From Solimicrobium silvestre (GTDB lineage: Bacteria > Pseudomonadota > Gammaproteobacteria > Burkholderiales > Burkholderiaceae_D): a stretch of 64,000 nucleotides of DNA. The position numbers and the translations under genes are program-made. The notes below the pieces were generated by a model. It had not been told where the DNA came from. It did not search any database and saw nothing but the letters and a program-made list of their open reading frames with translations. This document shows, piece after piece, positions 35,733-45,545 of this stretch. The stretch lies in contig NZ_PUGF01000011.1 of assembly GCF_002976435.1 (NCBI RefSeq), positions 104,121 through 168,120 of the forward strand. Direction: 5' to 3'. Numbering within the stretch: the stretch's first letter is position 1; each line of letters opens with the position of its first letter.

Positions 35733-36265
35733 ATTGCGGCAGGTCGTTCTATGCGACGAAATAGTGGTGACTTTTGATCTATCGAAGTCTGATAGCTTTC
35801 GCTAAAATCGGTCAAGCCTTTTAGCGCATCATGAATGTTACGGTCTGGGCGTGTCGCGAACGCATTAAACCCCACTCGCTGCATGTAAAACAATTGATCA
35901 CGCAATACATCGCCAATGGCGCGTAACTCACCTTGGTAGCCAAGTCGCGAACGTAAATTATACGCAATCGAATAACCGCGTCCATCAGAAAATTTAGGGA
36001 AATCAACAGCGATGACTGGCAGCGCATTTACCTCATTTTTTAATTCTTCAGCACGCTCAGAACTTGCCAGCCAAACGCCGACATTGCTACGAGCAGCAAG
36101 AGTTTCGTGTTGCGCTTGCCACACTGCTAACGGCACAATTACTGGACCTTCAGGTACGGTTACCGTTTCCGCAGTTTGGTCTTCGGCCAAGCGCACGACC
36201 TGCCAGCTATCGGATACAACCTGGCGGTCTTTAATGATTTCGTAATTAATTTTAAGTTCAGACAT
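35729..36265 (-). CDS. DUF934 family protein of sulfate assimilation
   Basis: About 178 residues from ATG at 36265, chosen because GGGGAGG lies 6 nt upstream and the family begins MSELKINYE-like here. Conserved SDGRGYSIAYNLRSRLGY and LRAIGDVLRDQLFYMQR blocks identify DUF934 (CysI-associated oxidoreductase-like protein). Its biochemical role is not established; consistent linkage with cysI and cysH suggests help with sulfite reduction, perhaps electron supply or assembly. It overlaps cysI by 8 bp and cysH by 4 bp. Confidence 0.88.
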   Translation of the reverse strand: MSELKINYEIIKDRQVVSDSWQVVRLAEDQTAETVTVPEGPVIVPLAVWQAQHETLAARSNVGVWLASSERAEELKNEVNALPVIAVDFPKFSDGRGYSIAYNLRSRLGYQGELRAIGDVLRDQLFYMQRVGFNAFATRPDRNIHDALKGLTDFSESYQTSIDQKSPLFRRIERPAAI

Positions 36266-37952
36266 ATTCATCCTCCCCATGCAATACCGTGCTGTGAATC
36301 GGTGTTGCATAGACAAATTCTTTAAATGGGGTAATACCTAAACGTTGCACTGTGTCGATAAATTTTTCATCTTCAAAGCGTTCACGTAAATAGACTTTAA
36401 TTAAGCGTTCTATTACTTCCGGCATTTGGGCCGCAGCAAAAGATGGCCCGATAATTTTTCCAATGGCAGCGTTAATACCTTGCGTGCCACCAATCGATAC
36501 TTGATACCATTCGCTTCCGTCTTTATCGACACCTAACACGCCAATATTGCCGACATGATGATGTCCGCAAGCGTTGATGCAACCGGAAATATTCAGGTCT
36601 AATTCACCAATGTCATGCAGGTAATCAAGCTGGCTGAAACGGTCGGTAATATCCAAAGCAATCGGTATCGATTTAGCATTCGCTAATGAGCAAAAATCAC
36701 CACCCGGGCAGCAGATTAAATCGGTCAATAATCCAATATTCGGTGTAGCTAAACCATGCGCCTTAGCCGCTTCCCATAACGAGAACAACTCAGACAATTG
36801 CACGTCGGCTAACACCAGGTTTTGTTCATGCGTAATACGCAGTTCGCCAAAGCTGTATTGATCTGCTAAATCAGCGATAAAGTCCATTTGTTCGGTAGTC
36901 GCATCACCGGGTGGCACACCTGGCTTTTTAAGCGACAATACGACGTTACGGTAGCCGGCCACTTTGTGTGGTTTCACATTGCGCCGCACCCAATTTGAAA
37001 ATGCTTTGTTTTCAGCCAAGTGGGCAGAAAACTCTGCGTTCTGCTCAGGTAACGTCACATAAGCAGGGTGAGTAAAGTAACTTGCTATGCGTTTGAATTC
37101 TGTTTCAGTAATGGTTGCCGGACCATCTTTAGGGTCAGCCCATTGCTCTTCAACCTGACGTGCAAATTCTTCTGCACCTAAGGCTTTTACTAAGATTTTA
37201 ATCCGTGCTTTGTACTTGTTATCGCGTCGGCCATATTCGTTATAAATACGTAGAATCGCTTCCAAATAAGTAATCACGTGCTGCCAAGGCAGGAATTCGC
37301 GGATGATGCTACCCAAAATCGGCGTGCGACCCATGCCGCCGCCAACCATCACCTGGAAGCCAACTTCGCCAGCTTCGTTATAAACCACCGTTAAGCCGAT
37401 GTCGTGCACCGCAATGGCGGCGCGGTCTTCTTTGGATCCATTAATAGCAATTTTGAATTTACGTGGTAAATATGCAAACTCAGGGTGGAAAGTGGTCCAT
37501 TGACGCAAAATTTCAGCATAAGGGCGTGTGTCGATAATTTCATCCGCCGCAACACCGGCAAATTCATCCGACGTGATATTGCGCATGCAATTGCCGGAAG
37601 TTTGAATCGCGTGCATTTCTACGCTGGCCAAATGCTCCAGAATTTCAGGCGTTTGTTCTAACTCAATCCAGTTAAATTGAATGTTTTGACGGGTCGTAAA
37701 ATGTCCGTAACCACGATCATATGTTTTGGCAATGTAGGCAAATTTACGTAATTGCGCGCTGGACAACATGCCATACGGAACGGCTATACGCAGCATATAA
37801 GCATGACGCTGCATGTACAAACCGTTTTGCAAACGCAACGGCAGGAATTCTTCTTCAGTCAGTTCATCCGCCAAACGGCGACGTACCTGGTCACGGTACT
37901 GAGCAATGCGTTCTTTAATGATCTGGTGATCGTGCTGGTCGTAGCGATACAT
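36258..37952 (-). CDS. cysI: Sulfite reductase hemoprotein (single-subunit, ferredoxin or unknown donor)
   Basis: About 564 residues from ATG at 37952 (AAGGA 6 nt upstream; begins MYRYDQHD). Two nitrite/sulfite reductase half-domains are visible: TRQNIQFNWIEL, and the siroheme/[4Fe-4S] ligand cysteines in CCPGGDFCSLAN and SGCINACGHHH. It reduces sulfite to sulfide with six electrons. There is no CysJ flavoprotein gene nearby, so the donor must be another protein; the linked DUF934 is a typical partner. A nitrite reductase is less likely given the cysDNH context. Confidence 0.93.
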   Translation of the reverse strand: MYRYDQHDHQIIKERIAQYRDQVRRRLADELTEEEFLPLRLQNGLYMQRHAYMLRIAVPYGMLSSAQLRKFAYIAKTYDRGYGHFTTRQNIQFNWIELEQTPEILEHLASVEMHAIQTSGNCMRNITSDEFAGVAADEIIDTRPYAEILRQWTTFHPEFAYLPRKFKIAINGSKEDRAAIAVHDIGLTVVYNEAGEVGFQVMVGGGMGRTPILGSIIREFLPWQHVITYLEAILRIYNEYGRRDNKYKARIKILVKALGAEEFARQVEEQWADPKDGPATITETEFKRIASYFTHPAYVTLPEQNAEFSAHLAENKAFSNWVRRNVKPHKVAGYRNVVLSLKKPGVPPGDATTEQMDFIADLADQYSFGELRITHEQNLVLADVQLSELFSLWEAAKAHGLATPNIGLLTDLICCPGGDFCSLANAKSIPIALDITDRFSQLDYLHDIGELDLNISGCINACGHHHVGNIGVLGVDKDGSEWYQVSIGGTQGINAAIGKIIGPSFAAAQMPEVIERLIKVYLRERFEDEKFIDTVQRLGITPFKEFVYATPIHSTVLHGEDEYV

Positions 37953-38022
37953 CGACTTTCCTTGCAAAGATATAGCGTAAAGTAATTATTTTTTAGAATT
38001 TAATACGATTCAGTGGATTAAT

Positions 38023-38796
38023 TTAGTAGATGAGTTTTGCAGCAACCAAAGTCAAAGTGGATGCCAGTACCACACGCAAAACTCGCTCTGGAACAGCACG
38101 TGCTGCCATTGAGCCTAAAATAATTCCAGGTATTGAACCAATTAATAAAGTGAACAGTAATGCCCAGTTAATCGAGCCTAACCACCAGTGCCCAATTGCC
38201 GCGATGGCAGTCAAAGGAACTGCGTAGGCAATGTCGGTTCCGGCAACTTCAGCAGCTGTTAAACGTGGATACAGCATTACTAATAGCGTTGCGCCAATTG
38301 CGCCTGCGCCTATTGAAGAAACGGTGACTAATGCACCCAACACAGCGCCAGCGATAATGGTGGCGGCATCTAACGAGCGACCTTGTAACTGTTTTTCAGG
38401 ATGGCTGTTAAGCCACGCTAACATCCTGCCTTTAAATAACAGTGCTACAACGGTCAGTAAAACCGAACCGGCAATGGTATAGCGTATAATTTGGCCGATT
38501 TCTTTATCTAAAGCGCCAAAATGCTTTAAGCAAATGGCCGCCAATACTGCAGACGGTAATGCGCCGAAGCAGAGCAGACGGACGATGCGCCAGTTCACGG
38601 TGCCGCGTAATTTGTGGGTAAATGTGCCAGCCGTTTTGGTAATGGAGGCAAAGGCTAAGTCAGTGCCAACGGCAACGGTAGGGGAAACGCCAAACAGCAA
38701 CGTGAGTAAGGGGGTCATGAGCGAGCCGCCGCCTACTCCGGTTAAACCAACCAGAATACCGACTACAAACCCAGAAATTACATAAGATAAAGTCAT
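38023..38796 (-). CDS. TauE/SafE family permease of the sulfur cluster
   Basis: About 257 residues from ATG at 38796 (GAGAGG just upstream; a TTG further up is rejected). About eight membrane segments and the duplicated family motifs: GLTGVGGGSLMTPLLTLLFG near residue 20 and VSSIGAGAIGATLLVML near 165. As the first gene of the leftward cys operon it could export excess sulfite or transport sulfate or sulfonates; the direction is unproven. It is only distantly related to the TauE/SafE gene at 4.2 kb. Confidence 0.88.
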   Translation of the reverse strand: MTLSYVISGFVVGILVGLTGVGGGSLMTPLLTLLFGVSPTVAVGTDLAFASITKTAGTFTHKLRGTVNWRIVRLLCFGALPSAVLAAICLKHFGALDKEIGQIIRYTIAGSVLLTVVALLFKGRMLAWLNSHPEKQLQGRSLDAATIIAGAVLGALVTVSSIGAGAIGATLLVMLYPRLTAAEVAGTDIAYAVPLTAIAAIGHWWLGSINWALLFTLLIGSIPGIILGSMAARAVPERVLRVVLASTLTLVAAKLIY

Positions 38797-39011
38797 AAAG
38801 CCTCTCACAAAGAACTGCAATCGTAATAAACTATGCCTTTATTCCAAACTACTTAGTATTTATTTGCTTATATGTGATTTAGCTATATATAAGAATGACT
38901 ATTCATGTTTCAAACTAAGTTTTGGTATTCTGGCAACTGAATGTTAGTTGAATGCATCTATTCAATAAAGAATTAGATGCTTAAATTGCTTTAAGAGTAA
39001 GTAAGGACAGC

Positions 39012-39953
39012 ATGAACCTACATCAACTCCGTTTTGTGCGTGAAGCAGTACGGCAAAATTTCAACCTGACCGAAGCGGCAAAAGCTTTATTCACCTCGCA
39101 ACCAGGTGTTTCTAAGGCAATTATTGAGTTGGAAGAAGAATTAGGTGTGGATATTTTCACGCGCCACGGCAAACGTATTCGCGGCCTGACCGAGCCGGGT
39201 CGTTCAGTATTGAAGTCAGTTGAATTGATTATGCAAGAAATTGAAGGTTTAAAACAAATTGGCCGTGAATTCGCAGCGCAAGACAGCGGCAGTTTAACCA
39301 TCGCCACGACGCACACTCAGGCGCGTTATGCCTTGCCCCCGGTGGTGCAGGCTTTTATGCAAAAATATCCTAAGGTGCGCTTATCATTGCTGCAAGGCAA
39401 CCCTAAACAAGTTGCTGAAATGGTACAGCGTGATCAGGCGGATTTGGCGATTGCCACCGAATCGATTGCCGGTATTGACGGTTTAATCACCATGCCCTGT
39501 TATCAATGGGAACACGTAGTTGTGGTGCCGTTAGACCATCCCTTGTTGAAGTTGAAAGTAATTAGCCTGGAAGAAATCGCCAACTATCCTTTAATTACTT
39601 ACGACAGCGCATTTGCAGGAAGAAATAAAATTGATCACGCATTTGCCTTGCGCCAGATTAAGCCCGATATTTTATTGGAAGCAATCGACGCCGACGTGAT
39701 TAAAACCTATGTGGAGCTTGGCATGGGTGTAGGGATTATTGCTGGCATGGCGTTTGATGCGGAACGAGATAAAAATTTACGCTCGATTCCGGTAGGGAAT
39801 TTATTTGGTATGAATATTTCACGCATCGCCTTAAAGCAAGGCGCTTATTTACGGAGTTATGTTTATACCTTTATTGAATTGCTCGCCCCTACTTTAAATC
39901 GCAAATTGATTGATCAGGTATTACAAGGTACCAAAGATAATTACGAACTATAA
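39012..39953 (+). CDS. cysB: CysB-type LysR regulator of sulfur assimilation
   Basis: A 313-residue LysR protein with the CysB N-terminal signature (MNLHQLRFVREAVRQNFNLTEAAKALFTSQPGVSKAI type) and effector domain (TTHTQARYALPPVV, YDSAFAGRNKIDHAF). CysB activates cys genes when O-acetylserine or N-acetylserine signals sulfur limitation. It is divergent from the cys operon across 215 bp (38797-39011), which must contain the activator sites; I could not pick a clear box by eye. Confidence 0.93.
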   Translation: MNLHQLRFVREAVRQNFNLTEAAKALFTSQPGVSKAIIELEEELGVDIFTRHGKRIRGLTEPGRSVLKSVELIMQEIEGLKQIGREFAAQDSGSLTIATTHTQARYALPPVVQAFMQKYPKVRLSLLQGNPKQVAEMVQRDQADLAIATESIAGIDGLITMPCYQWEHVVVVPLDHPLLKLKVISLEEIANYPLITYDSAFAGRNKIDHAFALRQIKPDILLEAIDADVIKTYVELGMGVGIIAGMAFDAERDKNLRSIPVGNLFGMNISRIALKQGAYLRSYVYTFIELLAPTLNRKLIDQVLQGTKDNYEL

Positions 39954-39986
39954 GGCAGTTTTTTGTAAGCCCTTAGAATAAAACTA

Positions 39987-40634
39987 ATGAATATGAATAC
40001 AAATTTACATAACTACTACGCCCAACGTGCAGCGCACTACGAAGAAATATATCAATTCCCGGAACGTCAAACTGAATTGATCGGCATTGCGACGCAACTA
40101 CAACATTTGTTGAAAGACAAAAAAGTGCTGGAAGTAGCCTGCGGTACCGGCTATTGGACTGAGTTGTATGCGGCAATTGCCAGTCAAGTAGTGGCAACTG
40201 ACGTTAATGCAGAAATGTTAGCGATAGCGCGAGCAAAGCAAATGCCAGCAGAGCGCGTTAGCTTTCAAGAAGCGGATGCGTTTGCCTTACCAGACGGCGA
40301 CTTTAATGCTTGCGTAGCGGGTTTTTGGTGGTCGCATGTAAAACGCTCGGAGCAATCGGCGTTTTTGGAAGGTCTGCAAAAAACGTGCGGTAGCGGTAGC
40401 GTATTTGTGATGTTTGATAACTGCTATGTAGAAGGAAGTAGCACGCCGATTGCACGTACTGATATGGAAGGTAACACCTACCAAATTCGTCGCTTGCCGG
40501 ATGATAGTCGTCATGAAGTGATAAAAAACTTCCCCACCGATAGTACTCTGCGTAAAAAATTAACCCAGCATGCACGTGACATTCGCGTTGTGCGCGGCAC
40601 CTATTACTGGATGCTGACTGGCGTGCTGCGCTAA
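39987..40634 (+). CDS. Class I SAM-dependent methyltransferase
   Basis: 215 residues. Motif I KKVLEVACGTGYWTELYA (about residue 46-63), the acidic motif II VVATDVN and GFWWSHV near motif IV define a small Rossmann methyltransferase of the Methyltransf_11/25 type. Substrate unknown. It starts 33 bp after cysB and is followed at 21 bp by an exported-protein gene, so cotranscription with cysB is possible. Confidence 0.85.
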   Translation: MNMNTNLHNYYAQRAAHYEEIYQFPERQTELIGIATQLQHLLKDKKVLEVACGTGYWTELYAAIASQVVATDVNAEMLAIARAKQMPAERVSFQEADAFALPDGDFNACVAGFWWSHVKRSEQSAFLEGLQKTCGSGSVFVMFDNCYVEGSSTPIARTDMEGNTYQIRRLPDDSRHEVIKNFPTDSTLRKKLTQHARDIRVVRGTYYWMLTGVLR

Positions 40635-40655
40635 GCGTAAATTAAGGACCCTGCT

Positions 40656-41741
40656 TTGACTTCGCGATTACTTTTACTGTTGATCAGCTTTTTATTACCC
40701 TGCACGCTGGTGCGGGCAGATGTGATCGATCATGATAATTCGGGAAAAACTACGATTGTCGGCAATTCAAGTTCAGAAGTAGCGCTGCCTAATATTCCCG
40801 AACCAGCTCCAATTGACGCCAGTTTAATGCCGACGCAAAGCGGTAGTTTGCAATTTAAAGGCGCATTGGATGGCGCTCGATTTTCGGTGATGCAGGACTT
40901 TAAGGGCGAAAAAGGCGCATCGCTTGACGTTGATTTCACCACTCAAAAAATCCCTGAAACAACGCTAGGCTGGTTGGTGTCTGCCAAACCGGATCAAGCT
41001 GAAACGGTGATGAATATGGGGTGGCGTTTTGGCGCAAACCAACAACTGATCTTTAGCTTGGCGCAATTACATGGCACGGTGAATGTTGATAGTGATGGCA
41101 ATCATAATTTGAATTTAAATCAATTTAGTAGCGGTTTGAATTACCGCTATTTTATTGATAAAAGATGGTTTACTGGTCTTGAATTTAGTGGTTACACCAG
41201 TGCCAGTCAGAGCCAATTTTTACCCACCGCGACGGTGTCTGGTGACAATCAGCAGCATATTGCTGGAAGTAGTTTATATGGAATGCGAGTGGGTCTGGAA
41301 ACTTCACCATTGCCGGATGCAAAACTAAAAATTGGCATTGGTAGTGAGCGTTTATCTTACGACAGTTTAAGTGGCACAGATCCGATTCTAAGCGTCAATA
41401 CCAGCATTAAATGGAGTCAGGTTTTATTCCCGACGGTGAAGTATAATGCCAGCCTGGAAGGCAATGCGCAAGAGCGTAATCTCTCTACCGGATTTGATTT
41501 TAATCTGCGTGACGGGCATCAGCTCGGCGTTAAATTGGCGCATACCCAGTGGAATGACGGGCAGATTTCAGACAACGCTATTCGCTTTGCTTACACCTAC
41601 CAGTTCGGGAAAAAGTTTAAGCCGTTTCTGTCGCAAGCAAGCAAAGCGCCGTGGAATTCAAGCTTGGTTCCTGAAGTGTTGGAACGCCCTGGTTACTTAC
41701 CTAATTCGGTGTTGTCCAAGCCGGATTCGAGCCTTAATTAA
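40656..41741 (+). CDS. Exported, probable outer-membrane beta-barrel protein of unknown function
   Basis: 361 residues from a TTG start at 40656, supported by AAGGA 7 nt upstream and a signal peptide beginning there (TSRLLLLLISFLLPCTLVRA, cleavage about residue 22). The mature part alternates polar and hydrophobic residues in many short strands (for example FSSGLNYRYFIDKRWFTGLEFSG) and ends with a run of strands FAYTYQFGKKFKPF, which suggests a small barrel; no family recognised. It lies between a methyltransferase gene and a FAH-family gene, 19 bp from the latter. Confidence 0.65.
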   Translation: MTSRLLLLLISFLLPCTLVRADVIDHDNSGKTTIVGNSSSEVALPNIPEPAPIDASLMPTQSGSLQFKGALDGARFSVMQDFKGEKGASLDVDFTTQKIPETTLGWLVSAKPDQAETVMNMGWRFGANQQLIFSLAQLHGTVNVDSDGNHNLNLNQFSSGLNYRYFIDKRWFTGLEFSGYTSASQSQFLPTATVSGDNQQHIAGSSLYGMRVGLETSPLPDAKLKIGIGSERLSYDSLSGTDPILSVNTSIKWSQVLFPTVKYNASLEGNAQERNLSTGFDFNLRDGHQLGVKLAHTQWNDGQISDNAIRFAYTYQFGKKFKPFLSQASKAPWNSSLVPEVLERPGYLPNSVLSKPDSSLN

Positions 41742-41760
41742 ATTAAAACTTCTACTCAAT

Positions 41761-42744
41761 ATGAAATTAGCCACCTTAAAAGATGGAAGCCGTGACGGGC
41801 AATTAATGGTCGTTTCACGCGATTTGAAAACCGCTGTCATCGCAACGAATATCGCACCAAGCATGCAAGATTTGCTGGATAGCTGGGCATTTATGGCACC
41901 ACAGTGCGATGATTTATATGTGCAGTTAAATCAGGGACGCGCTGCGAACAGTTTTGACTTTGATCCTAAAAATTGCATGGCACCGTTACCTCGCGCTTAC
42001 CAGTTTGCGGACGCTTCTGCTTATGTCGCTTATGTTGAGTTGCTGAGCCGCGCACGTAAGTTGGAAATGCCAGCAGCGTTTTGGTCTGAACCGCTAATGC
42101 ATCAAGCGGCGTCAGATGATTTTATCGGCGCATGCGACGATATTTTGTTGGACAATGAAGCTTGGGGTATTGATTTTGAAAGTGAAATCGCCGTCATTAC
42201 CGGCGATGTGAAAATGGGATCAAAGCCAGCCCAGGCCGCAGAGCAAATCCGCTTGTTGATGTTGGTGAATGATGTGTCATTGCGTGAGTTGATTCCGGCT
42301 GAAATGGAAAAAGGTTTTGGATTCTTTCAATCAAAACCGACTACCAGCTTTTCACCAGTTGCCATTACCCCCGATGAATTAGGCGAAGCATGGAATGCAG
42401 GAAAAGTGCATTTACCGCTGCGCACCAGTTTGAATGGCAAATTAGTCGGGCAACCGAATGCCGGCGTAGATATGACTTTCAACTTCCCGCAGCTTATCGC
42501 ACATCTGGTTAAAACCCGTAATGCCAGAGCGGGCACCATCGTCGCATCTGGCGCGGTGTTTAATAAAGAGGGAAATAAAGGACATAGCAGTATTTATGCG
42601 ACTCGCGCTTTGGAAATAATTGCCAGCGATGTGGCCACAACGCCATTTATGCAATTTGGCGACACCATTAAAATTGATATGCTTGATAAAAACGGAAAAT
42701 CACTTTTTGGCGCGATTGAGCAGAAGCTTGAACAGCGTGATTAG
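41761..42744 (+). CDS. Fumarylacetoacetate hydrolase (FAH) family protein
   Basis: 327 residues from ATG at 41761, where the family N-terminus MKLATLKDGSRDGQLMVVSRD begins; the frame is open upstream into the preceding gene but that part is not homologous. Metal-binding Glu/Asp residues occur in WGIDFESEIAVITGDV, and a conserved GAVFNKEGNKGHSSIYATRALE segment follows. Members hydrolyse C-C bonds in 2-oxo or 1,3-diketo acids (aromatic or tyrosine catabolism); the substrate here is unknown. It is convergent with the ABC operon. Confidence 0.88.
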   Translation: MKLATLKDGSRDGQLMVVSRDLKTAVIATNIAPSMQDLLDSWAFMAPQCDDLYVQLNQGRAANSFDFDPKNCMAPLPRAYQFADASAYVAYVELLSRARKLEMPAAFWSEPLMHQAASDDFIGACDDILLDNEAWGIDFESEIAVITGDVKMGSKPAQAAEQIRLLMLVNDVSLRELIPAEMEKGFGFFQSKPTTSFSPVAITPDELGEAWNAGKVHLPLRTSLNGKLVGQPNAGVDMTFNFPQLIAHLVKTRNARAGTIVASGAVFNKEGNKGHSSIYATRALEIIASDVATTPFMQFGDTIKIDMLDKNGKSLFGAIEQKLEQRD

Positions 42745-42760
42745 GTTTTAGCACTCTAAA

Positions 42761-42786
42761 TCGTCACCCCCGTGCGGGAGTGACGA
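42761..42786. terminator. REP-like palindrome / hairpin between convergent genes
   Basis: TCGTCAC (42761-42767) pairs with GTGACGA (42780-42786), with an inner CCCG/CGGG stem. Same sequence type as the palindromes at 31735-31862. It probably ends transcription of the FAH gene and the leftward permease gene. Confidence 0.6.
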
Positions 42787-42798
42787 CTTCACATTAAA

Positions 42799-44181
42799 TC
42801 AAGCGCGCCCTGCTGGAAATGCAGGAGGTGCTTGCATCATTTTGTTCCAGCGCCAGATTAATAACATTACGCTGATTACGAGCAAGCCACTGTCCCATTG
42901 CCAGATGGGGATCTCAAAAAATGAAACGCAGGTGAAACTGATAGTGGCAATAATTGAAAATGGCAATATCAGTTTAAGCATAATGTCGTTGGTGCTATAG
43001 GTGAACTTGCTGTAGTCAACCAACAGCATGGAAAATAAAGGTAAGCTGCTAAATAAAAGAATGGAATCCCAGCTGAAAAATGGTAAATTGAAAATGTTTT
43101 TCACAATTAATAAAGTGCAAAAATAGGTGATTAATGAAATTAAATTGTTTCGCACGACGTAATGAAAATAAATGCGATTACATTTTTCCTGTGAGGGCGA
43201 ACCTGGTAACAAGCTCATCAATAACTGTTCTTTTTTTGTTTTGTGAATGGCTTGCCAAGTGGCTGTGATAAAGGAAAGCGGCACTCCAGAATTTATCGAC
43301 ATGAATGCTATTACTGTCCACTCCGATAAATGATTTTTTGAAGTGATATTGGTGCCTATAAGCAATTGCGAAAAGATGTAGGCGACACTGATTAATATGA
43401 CGATATTTAAGACACGAGACCAATGCGCGCTAGGGCTTAATCCATAACAAAATAATGATTTTTTCGCGCTAATTCGGTTTTGTACGCAAAATTGATAAAC
43501 CGATGTTCCATTTTTTTCGAACAGTAATTCGTATTTATTTTTTTCAGCTTTATCGCCATTGCCCCAATTCCGAAGTGTTTTAAATTTTTTCTGTAATCGT
43601 TCAGCTTGAATTTGGCTGGGGTGCGTTAATTGAATGAGAAGCAGGCAGCAAAATAGCAAGTTGGCTGCACAAATTTCGAACGTGTAATTGCTGCTCAATA
43701 ATAAAAAAACCGGCCAAATTTGTTTGCTGAAACATATGAAAACACCATACAAAGCCAATGCGATGAAGTTGCCGTTCATAAGGAATGTCAGATAACACAT
43801 CAAAAAACTTATCGCTATCCAAAATTGCATGGCCCGATTAAAAAATAAGCCAAAAATAAGCGCTGCGCTAATTGAAATTAGTAACCACAAAATAAGCGTT
43901 GCGTAAAATAGCCGCGATTTTAATTTCGGTAGTAAATGAGTGTTGATAGGACTAAGTTGCTGGCGTAAATTGACGATGTAAGAAGCCCAATAGGCAATGA
44001 TTAAAAAACCGAAAGGAATTGCACATCCTAGAGAGAGCGATCTGATTAGATTGTGCGTAGCAGGCCAGATACTAGGAATTAAAATCAAAGGGCTAAATAA
44101 AATTACACTTAAAAGCAGCATTGATCCTTGATTCTTCCTTACTTGAAACGGCATCAACCAAAAGGGGAAATAATTTCTCAT
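42799..44181 (-). CDS. Polytopic membrane protein, ABC transporter permease partner
   Basis: 460 residues with about ten to twelve hydrophobic segments and few conserved features; I do not recognise a family with certainty. Position decides the call: it follows an ABC ATPase gene by 9 bp in a GntR(YtrA-type)-ATPase-permease operon, so it is probably the membrane subunit. The soluble loop around residues 200-235 (KTLRNWGNGDKAEKNKYEL) is hydrophilic. Lower-quality matches to known permeases are expected for this group. Confidence 0.65.
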   Translation of the reverse strand: MRNYFPFWLMPFQVRKNQGSMLLLSVILFSPLILIPSIWPATHNLIRSLSLGCAIPFGFLIIAYWASYIVNLRQQLSPINTHLLPKLKSRLFYATLILWLLISISAALIFGLFFNRAMQFWIAISFLMCYLTFLMNGNFIALALYGVFICFSKQIWPVFLLLSSNYTFEICAANLLFCCLLLIQLTHPSQIQAERLQKKFKTLRNWGNGDKAEKNKYELLFEKNGTSVYQFCVQNRISAKKSLFCYGLSPSAHWSRVLNIVILISVAYIFSQLLIGTNITSKNHLSEWTVIAFMSINSGVPLSFITATWQAIHKTKKEQLLMSLLPGSPSQEKCNRIYFHYVVRNNLISLITYFCTLLIVKNIFNLPFFSWDSILLFSSLPLFSMLLVDYSKFTYSTNDIMLKLILPFSIIATISFTCVSFFEIPIWQWDSGLLVISVMLLIWRWNKMMQAPPAFPAGRA

Positions 44182-44190
44182 TTTTTTCTC

Positions 44191-45048
44191 CTAAGCAGTC
44201 AGATCAATAAACAAATCTTCTAATCCAATCGCTTCCATATTCACGAAATTTTTCTGTGACCAGAGCAATTCTTGTGGAGTAAGTTGCACTAGTAAACTAC
44301 TTTGGTTTGCGTCAATTTCAGTGCGGCTTAATATTTTGGAAAACGATGCAATCTTGCTGTTGTCGGTCACGATGCGCACGGTGTTTTCTAACAGGTTATC
44401 CAGCGGTTCTTGCAGCTTGATTACGCCATCATTTAAAAAGGCGACCGTCATGGCGATGCGTTCCAGGTCAGACAAAATATGGGTAGAAAAAACTACCGTG
44501 GTTTCGCGTTGAATTACGTCATTAATCAGCTCGCGTAAAAAATCACGCCGTCCGGCTGGGTCAAGGCTGGCTACCGGTTCATCTAATATCAGTAAGTCAG
44601 GATCATGCGCCAGAGCGCGAATAATCGACAACCGTTGTTTTTCACCGCCGGAAAGCTTGCTGATTAAACGGTCTTGTGGAATTGCCCAGCGACTCATTAA
44701 TCCATCGACTTTTTCCTGATTCCAGCGTGGGTAAAACGACTTGAAATACGCTAGCATTTGTCGCGGAGTGAACCATTCAAATAAATCCGATTGTTGTGGC
44801 ACATAACCAATTTTTTCTTTAGTCGTTTCACTTAAGTGTTTAACGGATTCACCAAATAATAAATTGCTGCCGCTATCAATGTCGCGCAAGCCTAACGCAG
44901 ATTCTAATAAGGTAGATTTACCTGCACCGTTCCGCCCCAATAAACCAATTACCGAACCTGGAGCGACTTCCCAGTTCAGGCCGCGCAGTACGGAGTGTTG
45001 ATCGAAAGATTTGACGATATTACTTAGCTGAATAATTGGGTGATTCAT
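44191..45048 (-). CDS. ABC transporter ATP-binding protein
   Basis: A 285-residue ATPase with Walker A GLLGRNGAGKSTLLES (about residue 35-50), signature LSGGEKQRLS (about 133) and Walker B LLILDEPVASLDPAGR (about 152-167), plus the switch His in VVFSTHILSD. The C-terminal about 80 residues are a small accessory domain. It has the layout of the YtrB/EcsA-like exporters encoded next to GntR regulators. It overlaps the GntR gene by 4 bp. Confidence 0.92.
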   Translation of the reverse strand: MNHPIIQLSNIVKSFDQHSVLRGLNWEVAPGSVIGLLGRNGAGKSTLLESALGLRDIDSGSNLLFGESVKHLSETTKEKIGYVPQQSDLFEWFTPRQMLAYFKSFYPRWNQEKVDGLMSRWAIPQDRLISKLSGGEKQRLSIIRALAHDPDLLILDEPVASLDPAGRRDFLRELINDVIQRETTVVFSTHILSDLERIAMTVAFLNDGVIKLQEPLDNLLENTVRIVTDNSKIASFSKILSRTEIDANQSSLLVQLTPQELLWSQKNFVNMEAIGLEDLFIDLTA

Positions 45049-45443
45049 TTTGACCCTTTCAATAATATGGTGAGCTGAGTGATGACGGTGTCCGCGTCGA
45101 GTTCAAGTTGGTTTGCTTCAAAAATCAGTTTTTCCATAGTCGGATTTAATAATTCAACGCGATGCTGGATTTTTTGGATATTATTTTTATGATGCGCAAT
45201 CACCATACCTATTCCGCGTTGACGTTCTAAAACGCCATTAGCTTCAAGCATGCTATAGGCCTTGGAGATCGTCATCGGATTCACTGCCAACGCGTTCGCC
45301 ATGTCACGTACCGATGGCAGGGTTTGCCCCGATTGCAAATTGCCGCTGGCAACCAGACGCGTTACTTGTTCAATTAATTGCCGATAAATCGGTTCGGATG
45401 AACCGACTGCTACTGAAAAAAGTTGGGTCGATGGATCTGGCAT
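45045..45443 (-). CDS. GntR-family regulator, YtrA subfamily
   Basis: A 132-residue protein: a winged helix domain (EPIYRQLIEQVTRLVASGNL, LPSVRDMANALAVNPMTISKAY) with only a short C-terminal helix for dimerisation, the mark of the YtrA subfamily. Such proteins repress the ABC operon they head, which in Gram-positive relatives responds to cell-wall stress; the signal here is unknown. First gene of the leftward GntR-ATPase-permease operon. Confidence 0.92.
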   Translation of the reverse strand: MPDPSTQLFSVAVGSSEPIYRQLIEQVTRLVASGNLQSGQTLPSVRDMANALAVNPMTISKAYSMLEANGVLERQRGIGMVIAHHKNNIQKIQHRVELLNPTMEKLIFEANQLELDADTVITQLTILLKGSK

Positions 45444-45545
45444 GGTTCCTCCATATGCTGTATTGATATACTAATACACTTATTTTGGAGTTTCAATATT
45501 TATTTTTTTTGTGGGTTTTTTGTAAAAAAGAAGTGGTAATGATGT

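Noticed and set aside
41446..41760. Upstream extension of the FAH-family frame into the preceding exported-protein gene
   Set aside because: The family N-terminus begins at 41761, and the extension overlaps a well-formed gene in another frame.
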